Of a DNA stretch of 18,356 nt, positions 13,509 to 18,356 are shown piece by piece. A program made the translations under genes and the position numbers. Every line of letters begins with the position of its first letter. The first letter of the stretch is position 1. The notes beneath the pieces were generated by a model. That model was not told the DNA's origin. It saw nothing but the letters and a program-made list of their open reading frames with translations, and did no database searches. Origin of the DNA: Candidatus Coatesiibacteriota bacterium (GTDB taxonomy: Bacteria > RBG-13-66-14); assembly GCA_030631385.1 (NCBI GenBank), contig DAOVLG010000002.1, positions 1-18,356 of the forward strand, written 5' to 3'.

Positions 13509-14519
13509 ATGAATCTTGCGGCCTGGCGAAAGGTTCTGGAGAAAGAGCCGCCCCCGGTGGTTCTCATCGTCGGTTCGGAGGCCTCTCTGCGCCGGAGAGC
13601 CCTCAGGGCAATGCGCGATGCCCTGGGGGTGGGCGCCGATCTGGAGCGGTACGGAACCGACGTACCAGCCGACGAGCTCGCCAACGCCGTTCAGACCATA
13701 CCCTTCTTTGGCGACGCCCGGCTCGCCGTCCTCGAGGGGGAAACCCTCCCGGCGGAACAGGGGGAAACGGTCCTGAAGCTCCTCCCCCACATTCGACCGC
13801 CAAACTACCTGGCGCTGGTGCTGGAACGCACGGACAAGCGCACCCGCCTGTGCCGAGAACTTAAAGACTCAACCGTCGAGTGCGAACCACTGAAGGAAGT
13901 CGGCCTGCGGAAAGCCGCCCGTCACTTCCTCGACGAGCGCGGGGTGAACGCCTCCCCCCAGGCGGTGGAACAGATTCTGGCCGTCGCCGGCGGCAGCCTG
14001 GACGCCCTGGAAAACATCTCTGAGAGCCTGTCCCTCCTCGTGAAACCCGGTGAGGAGCTCACGGCGGAGTTGGTAACCCAGGCCGCCGGTTCCGTCCCGG
14101 GTTTCGATCCCTTCAGGCTCTGCGATCTCATCACCAACGGCAGAAAGGCGGAGGCCTGCCTCCTGGCCGCCCGCGCCCCGGTTAGTCAGGAAGAGATCCC
14201 CCGTCTGGTCGGACTCCTGGCGCGTCACTACCGGATACTCCAACTGATCCGGTTCGTCTCGCGGCGCCAACCCACCGATAAGGAGCTGGCGCGGATCACC
14301 GGGGTGAACCCCTACTTCCTCCCGGGGTATAAAAAGGCGGCCCGCAGGCACACCACCGAGGAACTCTGGGGAGCGCAGCTGGCGCTCTTGGACTTCGACG
14401 TGGCGGGTAAACGCGGGCTGCCGGGTCTCAAAACGGCCCTCCTCGAACTGGTCTACGCCCTGGCCTCTAAGGGGAGCGAAGGCTGGCCAAATTTCTTAAA
14501 AGACCTGCCGGGGGCCTAA
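13509..14519 (+). CDS. holA: DNA polymerase III delta subunit
   Basis: 336 residues, the usual length of HolA. The N-terminal domain starts PPPVVLIVGSEASLRRRAL (about residues 14-32), the degenerate nucleotide-fold beginning of delta. It is followed by ERYGTDVPADELANAVQTIP and FFGDARLAVLEG (about 65-77). The middle has the lid-domain pattern VEQILAVAGGSLDALENISESL, and the end has LVGLLARHYRILQLI and a helical collar segment. Delta opens the beta sliding clamp within the clamp loader; it does not hydrolyse ATP itself. The stop TAA 14517-14519 overlaps the stop of the converging lipoprotein gene by 4 bases. A single-gene transcript is likely, with no room for a terminator before the opposing gene. 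Confidence 0.9.
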   Translation: MNLAAWRKVLEKEPPPVVLIVGSEASLRRRALRAMRDALGVGADLERYGTDVPADELANAVQTIPFFGDARLAVLEGETLPAEQGETVLKLLPHIRPPNYLALVLERTDKRTRLCRELKDSTVECEPLKEVGLRKAARHFLDERGVNASPQAVEQILAVAGGSLDALENISESLSLLVKPGEELTAELVTQAAGSVPGFDPFRLCDLITNGRKAEACLLAARAPVSQEEIPRLVGLLARHYRILQLIRFVSRRQPTDKELARITGVNPYFLPGYKKAARRHTTEELWGAQLALLDFDVAGKRGLPGLKTALLELVYALASKGSEGWPNFLKDLPGA

Positions 14520-14986
14520 CCCTCTATATCCCAGATATACCAGCCCACGTTGCTTCGGACCACGGTGAAGCGCAGGACCCGCGACGTCTCCGGCCGGAAA
14601 ATCCGTACCGACACCTCCCGGCTCTCGAGAAGGTTCTCCCCCGCCGGGAGTTCTCTACCCACGGTCACCTCGTCCCAGCCCGAGATCCCGGGACCGGCGA
14701 GGAGGTCGTCCATAGTTTTGAGGAGTGGTGCAGCGGCCTCCCCCTCCCCACCGGGGTAGATTATCTCCTGAAGTTTCTCGCCCTCGCCGAGCTTCAGGGC
14801 CAGGATAAAGGCGTCAACCGCCGTGGCCGGGTCGTTCGCCGGTCTACCGAGCAGCTCGGTGACGTCGGGCGTTTCCCCGGCCGTCGCCCGGGGGTCCTGC
14901 ACGTACTCCTCCACCGGGGGTTCGTCACCACCGCAACCAGCTAACAACACGACGATCAGTGGAAAAAAGAATGAGATCCTTTTCAT
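14516..14986 (-). CDS. Small lipoprotein, DUF4878/NTF2-like in pattern
   Basis: 156 residues. The signal sequence MKRISFFFPLIVVLLAGC has a textbook lipobox (LAGC, cysteine 18), then GGDEPPVEEY. After a linker, DPATAVDAFILALKLGEGEKL and later EVSVRIFRPETSRVLRFTVV, VGWYIWDIEG follow the layout of lipoproteins with an NTF2-like fold (helices, then strands ending near W-x-I). Function is unknown and the family assignment is tentative. The start ATG 14986 has GGAGGG 3 bases upstream. The gene is divergent from the CAP-domain gene and overlaps the end of holA tail to tail by 4 bases. Residue 2 Lys-Arg gives no special sorting clue. Confidence 0.75.
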   Translation of the reverse strand: MKRISFFFPLIVVLLAGCGGDEPPVEEYVQDPRATAGETPDVTELLGRPANDPATAVDAFILALKLGEGEKLQEIIYPGGEGEAAAPLLKTMDDLLAGPGISGWDEVTVGRELPAGENLLESREVSVRIFRPETSRVLRFTVVRSNVGWYIWDIEG

Positions 14987-15057
14987 CAGCCCTCCACGGG
15001 GTTTCGACAGTGATAAAGTAACACAGGCGGCACCCGCGGGCCAAGGGGCGCAAGGCC

Positions 15058-15086
15058 TGGAGAACGCAAGGTGTTGTCGCTATAAT
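15058..15086 (+). promoter_or_regulatory. Probable promoter of the CAP-domain gene
   Basis: -10 TATAAT (15081-15086) is perfect; -35 TGGAGA (15058-15063) matches 4 of 6 with a 17-base spacer. The first in-frame ATG, at 15085, overlaps this -10 box, which argues for the later start at 15112. Confidence 0.5.
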
Positions 15087-15111
15087 GGGGTGGAAGGTAA
15101 ACCGGTTCACC

Positions 15112-15915
15112 ATGCACGAGAAGCTGATCGTTCTATCCCTCACACTCTGGCTGACGGTCGGCTCCGTTGCCTTCACCGGAGAGGTGGAGGCCGAGGAGTT
15201 CATGCTCGAACTCGTCAACGCCGCCCGCGCCGAGCTGGACCTCCCCCCGCTCGCCATGGACCCTGCCTTCACCCAGATCGCCCGGCAGCACTCTCAAGAG
15301 ATGATCAGCCTGGACTACTTCAGCCATGAGTCCCCGGTTCCCGGGAGCGAAACGGTTCCACAGCGCGTCGCCAACGCGGGGATGACCGAGGTCTGGATCG
15401 GTGAGAATATCGGGGCCGAGTACCGCAGCGGGCCCTACGACTGGGCGAGCCTGACCCTCTCCACCTTCGAGGGTCTGATGGACTCGCCGCCCCACCGGGC
15501 GAACATCCTCGATCCCGACTTCAACCGGGTCGGGATCGGTGTAGTCCGGAGCTCACGGGGCGATCTGGAGGGGATTCACGTCACCCAGGTGTTCACCTCG
15601 AAGCGGATCGAGCTCAACCCGATCTCCATCGTCTCCGACGGCGCCTTCTACAACGTAAAGCTCTCCGGTTGGTTCCTCCTCGAAGGCTGGACGGGCTGTT
15701 TCATCCACGGATCAGCCGAGAATTTCGTCCCGATCACCCCCGACGCTGAGGGCTTCTTTGCCACCGTGATCAGGCTCAAGCGGGAGACGGGAGTTTACAT
15801 GCTAAAGCTGGGAATCGGCCCCGAGGAATACGGGAGCAAGGACATCTTCAACCGCTTCAGCGTTGACACGAACCGGCCGGTGGAGCGGGCCCTCTTCATT
15901 GACGGCACACTGTAG
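15112..15915 (+). CDS. Secreted CAP/SCP-domain protein
   Basis: 267 residues from ATG 15112. The signal peptide is HEKLIVLSLTLWLTVGSVAF. Residues about 26-160 are a CAP (SCP/PR-1) domain: MLELVNAARAELDLPPLAMD, ARQHSQEM with His60, DYFSHESP, WIGENIG with Glu98, SPPHRANILDPDF with His128, and VGIGVV. These match the conserved cavity residues of the family. Bacterial CAP proteins are extracellular; some bind lipids, but enzymatic function is not established. The last 100 residues (IELNPISIV..., FNRFSVDTNRP) form an extra C-terminal domain, beta-rich by appearance, that I do not recognise. The Shine-Dalgarno site is poor (GGAAGG lies 14 bases upstream). The methyltransferase gene follows after 11 bases. 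Confidence 0.88.
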   Translation: MHEKLIVLSLTLWLTVGSVAFTGEVEAEEFMLELVNAARAELDLPPLAMDPAFTQIARQHSQEMISLDYFSHESPVPGSETVPQRVANAGMTEVWIGENIGAEYRSGPYDWASLTLSTFEGLMDSPPHRANILDPDFNRVGIGVVRSSRGDLEGIHVTQVFTSKRIELNPISIVSDGAFYNVKLSGWFLLEGWTGCFIHGSAENFVPITPDAEGFFATVIRLKRETGVYMLKLGIGPEEYGSKDIFNRFSVDTNRPVERALFIDGTL

Positions 15916-15926
15916 AGGGAGGGGAT

Positions 15927-16679
15927 ATGGGAAGAGAATGGTGGGAGGGCTTCTTCGACCGGGCCTGGCTGGAAGGCGGATTCGGAGCAATACCGGAGGA
16001 ACAATCCCGGCGGGAGGCGGAACTCATCGCCGGCCTGTTGGATCTAAAACCGGGCATGGAGGTGCTAGATTTATGCTGCGGTATCGGCCGGATCAGTGTA
16101 CCGCTGGCCGAGTCGGGCTGCGCGGTGACAGCCTTGGATATACAGGATGACTACCTGCGCCTGGCCGCCGAGCGGGCCGGGCGCGCCGGGGTCGGGCTGG
16201 AGCTCCTCCAGGCCGACATGCGGGAGATACCCTTCACCGATCGATTCGACGCGGTAATCAACTTCTTCACCAGCTTCGGCTATTTCGAACAGGAGGCCGA
16301 TAACCAGCTAACCATCAACTCCGTTTTCAAATCCCTGAAACCGGGTGGACGCTTTCTGCTTGAACTGGTAAACCGTGATTATCTCATGGCTCATTACCAA
16401 CCACGCGGCTGGAGCCGGGAGGCCGACTGGCTGATGTTCGAGGAGCGCAGCTTCGACTACGCCGCGAGCCGGAATGTGAGTCGGGTAACCTGGAGAAAAC
16501 CGGACGGCGGCCTCTTGGAGTACGAGGTCAACCTACGGGTTTACTCCTTGCACGAACTGATTCGGATGTTCGGCGCGGCCGGGCTGGCGTACGAATTTAG
16601 CTGCGGAGACCTGAAGGACCGAGATATCCCGGCGGACAAGGATCGAATCCGTATGGTGATCGTGGGCCGCAGACCGTAA
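15927..16679 (+). CDS. Class I SAM-dependent methyltransferase
   Basis: 250 residues. The Rossmann methyltransferase motifs run in order: motif I VLDLCCGIGR (46-55), the acidic residue ending strand 2 at Asp71 (TALDIQDDYL), LLQADMREIPF, FDAVINFFTSFGYF as motif IV, and LKPGGRFLLEL. The N-terminus (REWWEGFFDRAWLEGGFG) is tryptophan-rich, as in the family of small-molecule methyltransferases near the ubiE/tehB group. The substrate cannot be told from sequence. The start ATG 15927 has AGGGAGGGG just upstream. It probably shares the CAP gene transcript (11-base gap) and ends at the hairpin 16697-16720. Confidence 0.88.
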   Translation: MGREWWEGFFDRAWLEGGFGAIPEEQSRREAELIAGLLDLKPGMEVLDLCCGIGRISVPLAESGCAVTALDIQDDYLRLAAERAGRAGVGLELLQADMREIPFTDRFDAVINFFTSFGYFEQEADNQLTINSVFKSLKPGGRFLLELVNRDYLMAHYQPRGWSREADWLMFEERSFDYAASRNVSRVTWRKPDGGLLEYEVNLRVYSLHELIRMFGAAGLAYEFSCGDLKDRDIPADKDRIRMVIVGRRP

Positions 16680-16696
16680 AGACCGAGTAATAAAAA

Positions 16697-16720
16697 GGCG
16701 GGGTTGTAACCCGCCTCTTT
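16697..16720. terminator. Bidirectional intrinsic terminator
   Basis: GGCGGGGTT (16697-16705) pairs with AACCCGCC (16708-16715) with one bulged G. An A run precedes and CTCTTT follows, so it can work for the plus-strand methyltransferase (stop at 16679) and for the minus-strand operon (stop at 16736). Confidence 0.8.
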
Positions 16721-16735
16721 AGCATCTCGGCGACC

Positions 16736-17104
16736 CTACTCGAGGTAGATGCTCACATCGGTAACCTCGCCCGTCTCGTCGTCCACCTGGTGCACCTCGA
16801 TGATGTTGCCGGTCACCTCGGACTCAATCACCTTGAGGATCTCATCGAAATCAAAATCCACCTTCTCCCCGTGAACGTTGATCTGCTTGGGTACGAACAT
16901 CTTGGCGATCCTGGCCAGACCGATGGGCAGCCGGATGTTCACGTTGGTCATGTCTCCCTGTTTGACCTTGACCATGAGGAACTTGTTCTGCTCAACAACC
17001 GCGGGAGTCCCCCCGGCCTCGGCGAGGAGTTTGTCCGCCTCCTCGACGGAGAGCTCCCCCTTGACCACCCGATCCAGAATCTCACGGCGTTTTTTGGCGT
17101 TCAT
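16736..17104 (-). CDS. YvlB/LiaX-type SHOCT-like protein, paralogue 2
   Basis: 122 residues from ATG 17104, with GGGAGGGAG just upstream; a longer frame to 17131 is less likely. Residues about 3-33 form a helical hairpin (KKRREILDRVVKGELSVEEA, then DKLLAEAGG), the SHOCT-like motif. The rest is FLMVKVKQGDMTNVNIRLPI, KMFVPKQINVHGEKVDFDFD, IIEVHQVDDETGEVTDVSIYLE. This resembles the N-terminal part of YvlB/LiaX envelope-stress proteins, without their DUF4097 part. It is closely similar along its full length to the gene upstream, including near-identical DNA for the end. No signal peptide is present, so it is cytoplasmic. The function is unknown; regulation by the operon's DUF2089 protein is an inference. 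Confidence 0.82.
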   Translation of the reverse strand: MNAKKRREILDRVVKGELSVEEADKLLAEAGGTPAVVEQNKFLMVKVKQGDMTNVNIRLPIGLARIAKMFVPKQINVHGEKVDFDFDEILKVIESEVTGNIIEVHQVDDETGEVTDVSIYLE

Positions 17105-17123
17105 CTCTCCCTCCCGTGGTTTG

Positions 17124-17501
17124 TTACTCAAGGTAGATCTCTACGTCGGTGATCTCACCGGTCTCGTCGTCCACCTGGTGCACCTCGACGATGTTGCCCT
17201 CAACCTCGGTCTCCACGAGGTTGATGATCTGGTCCAGGTCAATGTCCAGCGGCCTTCCGTTGATCTCGATATCGGAGGGTATGAACATCTTGGCGAGCTT
17301 GGCCAGGGCGAGGGGCAGACGCACGTTGACGTTGGTCTTGTCACCCTGGTGTACCTTGATTATCAGGAACTTGTTGCCGACCCCGGTCCGCCCCACCGTT
17401 TGATCATCACCGGCAGCGGCTAGCAGACGTTCGGCCTCCTCGGCGGTGACCGTGCCGTCGGCGACCATCTCCAGGATCTTCCTCCTCTCCTCGGCGCTCA
17501 T
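17124..17501 (-). CDS. YvlB/LiaX-type SHOCT-like protein, paralogue 1
   Basis: 125 residues; ATG 17501 follows AGGAGGAG directly. Same plan as the next gene: a helical hairpin (EERRKILEMVADGTVTAEEA, then ERLLAAAGDD), a variable linker, then FLIIKVHQGDKTNVNVRLPL, AKMFIPSDIEINGRPLDIDL, and IVEVHQVDDETGEITDVEIYLE. The two proteins differ mainly in the linker, so they arose by tandem duplication. The gap to the upstream DUF2089 gene is 8 bases and to the following gene 19 bases, so all three share one mRNA. It is cytoplasmic by appearance. Hetero-oligomer formation with its neighbour is plausible but unproven. Confidence 0.83.
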   Translation of the reverse strand: MSAEERRKILEMVADGTVTAEEAERLLAAAGDDQTVGRTGVGNKFLIIKVHQGDKTNVNVRLPLALAKLAKMFIPSDIEINGRPLDIDLDQIINLVETEVEGNIVEVHQVDDETGEITDVEIYLE

Positions 17502-17509
17502 CTCTCCTC

Positions 17510-17899
17510 CTATTCGGTAAGCTCCTCGAACCGTTTGGAAACCTCATCAGCCGTAATCTCGCCCTTGGCGAGCATCTCGAGAAGCCTTAGTCTTTCGGCG
17601 GCGATCTTTTTCAAATCCGGTTTGGGAAAACGGTGCCCCACACCCAGGGCTTCCGCCAGCTCGGCCAAGCGCTTCTTTACCGTTGGATAGCTGATACCCA
17701 GGATGCCCTCCATATCCTTGATGCTCCCGCCCACGGCGACAAAATTTTTCAAGAATGCGCGCTGCTCCGAGTTGAGCCTACAGAAATCACACAGGGTGAA
17801 ATCGCCGCGCAGGGTAACGCGACAGCTCTTGCAGTGGAGCTCGGCGACGTTAAGTTCCTTTCCGCAAACCGGGCAACTGCCGGGTATGGGGTAAGGCAT
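17510..17899 (-). CDS. DUF2089 zinc-ribbon/HTH regulator
   Basis: 129 residues. Three CxxC pairs (C9/C12, C23/C26, C37/C40) form an N-terminal zinc ribbon: CPVCGKEL, LHCKSCRVTL, LCDFCRLN. A helix-turn-helix follows at about 59-80 (SIKDMEGILGISYPTVKKRL). The C-terminal 30 residues (ERLRLLEMLAKGEITADEVS) repeat the SHOCT-like hairpin motif of the two downstream products. By family knowledge DUF2089 proteins are putative transcription regulators found next to SHOCT-like or envelope-stress genes; a target has not been shown. GAGGAG lies 5 bases before ATG 17899. The strong promoter at 18004-18032 gives a leader of about 100 bases, which leaves room for autoregulation. Confidence 0.9.
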   Translation of the reverse strand: MPYPIPGSCPVCGKELNVAELHCKSCRVTLRGDFTLCDFCRLNSEQRAFLKNFVAVGGSIKDMEGILGISYPTVKKRLAELAEALGVGHRFPKPDLKKIAAERLRLLEMLAKGEITADEVSKRFEELTE

Positions 17900-18003
17900 T
17901 TAAGCTCCTCGGTAGTTTTTTCGCTTAAAGGGACCCCGTATGTCTGTTAAAATCGGTGGGCTGGCTCTTTCACCACCACACTCACCTTCCCTGCCCAAAA
18001 AGA

Positions 18004-18032
18004 AGCATAGCAGGATTCCTTGATATTGTCAA
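18004..18032 (-). promoter_or_regulatory. Promoter of the DUF2089 operon
   Basis: On the minus strand: -35 TTGACA (18032-18027), a 17-base spacer, and -10 TATGCT (18009-18004). Predicted start is near 17997, so the leader to ATG 17899 is about 98 bases. On the plus strand the overlapping TTGTCA (18026-18031) with TTTAAA (18049-18054) might be the weaker promoter for rdgB. Confidence 0.72.
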
Positions 18033-18060
18033 GCGTCATCTTAATATTTTTAAAGCATGA

Positions 18061-18075
18061 CTGAAGTATCTTCAG
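18061..18075. promoter_or_regulatory. Short palindrome just before the rdgB start
   Basis: CTGAAG-TAT-CTTCAG, two perfect 6-base arms with a 3-base centre, ends 4 bases before ATG 18080. It could be a small operator or a hairpin masking the ribosome site. Chance occurrence cannot be excluded. Confidence 0.35.
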
Positions 18076-18079
18076 CGAG

Positions 18080-18356
18080 ATGGGGATGCAGATCCTAGTT
18101 GCCAGCCGCAATCAGGCAAAGGTGCGCGAGCTGCGGGACATACTCGAAGCGGACGGCTACACACCGGTCTCACTCGGCGAGCTTGACCCCGGCGGCAAGC
18201 TCGAGATCACCGAGAACGGTCTGAGCTTCACCGAGAACGCCATCATCAAGGCCACTACGGTTGCGAAAAGATTCAACACCCTGGGACTGGGGGAGGACTC
18301 GGGTCTTTCGGTTGAAGCACTTGGCGACGCCCCGGGGATCTACTCCGCCCGATACC
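18080..18356 (+). CDS. rdgB: RdgB/HAM1-type XTP/dITP pyrophosphatase, 5' part
   Basis: Partial; the window ends after about 92 codons. The N-terminal motif MQILVASRNQAKVRELRDIL contains the SxNxxK pattern that opens the family's active site. Next comes ENGLSFTENAIIKA, with the conserved Glu-Asn pair. GLGEDSGLSVEALGDAPGIYSARY follows and holds the catalytic Asp. The enzyme cleaves ITP, dITP and XTP to the monophosphate and pyrophosphate, cleaning the nucleotide pool. Two ATGs are possible: 18080 and 18086; the second gives the more standard N-terminus (MQILVAS), but neither has a good ribosome site. It is divergent from the DUF2089 operon. Confidence 0.93.
   Translation, partial: MGMQILVASRNQAKVRELRDILEADGYTPVSLGELDPGGKLEITENGLSFTENAIIKATTVAKRFNTLGLGEDSGLSVEALGDAPGIYSARY

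Noticed and set aside
13421..13684. N-terminal extension of the barrel-like gene by 88 codons
   Set aside because: The extension runs into holA on the opposite strand, is Arg/Ser-rich, and would bury the signal peptide that starts at ATG 13420.
15085..15111. Earlier ATG for the CAP-domain gene
   Set aside because: It overlaps the TATAAT -10 box, and the added residues precede a normal signal peptide that begins at 15112.

Overview
The window looks like a chromosomal segment from a GC-rich, Gram-negative, probably uncultivated bacterium. Pointers are lipobox lipoproteins, signal-peptide proteins with a beta-barrel look, a YdbL-family protein, folate-type tRNA methylation (trmFO) and several TTG starts. 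Base composition supports one resident genome with one foreign patch: bases 1321-1380 are 41/60 G+C, while bases 4621-4680 are 12/60. I cannot name a phylum from this alone. No rRNA, tRNA, CRISPR array or insertion sequence was seen.

Layout. (1) 1-2364, plus strand: the 3' end of trmFO, a two-domain universal stress protein, and a membrane-anchored unknown protein that overlaps it by 4 bases, closed by a bidirectional terminator. (2) 2428-7051, minus strand, read right to left: glmM (phosphoglucosamine/phosphomanno-mutase) overlapping a TrmO/TsaA-type methyltransferase, then a broken Rhs/YD-repeat locus holding an AT-rich cassette (an Rhs-like C-terminal tip plus a secreted-protein gene), then a secreted DUF6569 (ARPP-1-like) protein. 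(3) 7137-9073, plus strand: two tandem DUF1858 genes, a decayed GNAT acetyltransferase pseudogene, and a small exported cupredoxin-like protein that has lost most copper ligands. (4) 9483-13420, minus strand: a C-tail-anchored lipoprotein, ridA, an unknown 392-residue protein upstream of ridA, a YdbL-family lipoprotein and an exported barrel-like protein. (5) 13509-16679: holA (DNA polymerase III delta) converging on a lipoprotein gene, then a secreted CAP-domain protein with a class I methyltransferase. (6) 16736-17899, minus strand: a three-gene operon of DUF2089 regulator plus two paralogous YvlB/LiaX-type SHOCT-like proteins. (7) 18080-end: the 5' part of an rdgB-type inosine/xanthosine triphosphatase.

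Most of this is housekeeping and envelope material. The parts that repay a second look are the Rhs remnant with its AT-rich cassette at about 4290-5138, the DUF2089 operon whose three products all carry the same helical-hairpin motif, and the copper-ligand-less cupredoxin. Promoter geometry is unusually legible: divergent promoters share a TTGTCAA -35 core at 7045-7051 and perhaps at 18026-18032, and several promoters lie so close to the start codon that leaderless transcripts are likely. I did not find a clearly complete new defence or biosynthetic system.
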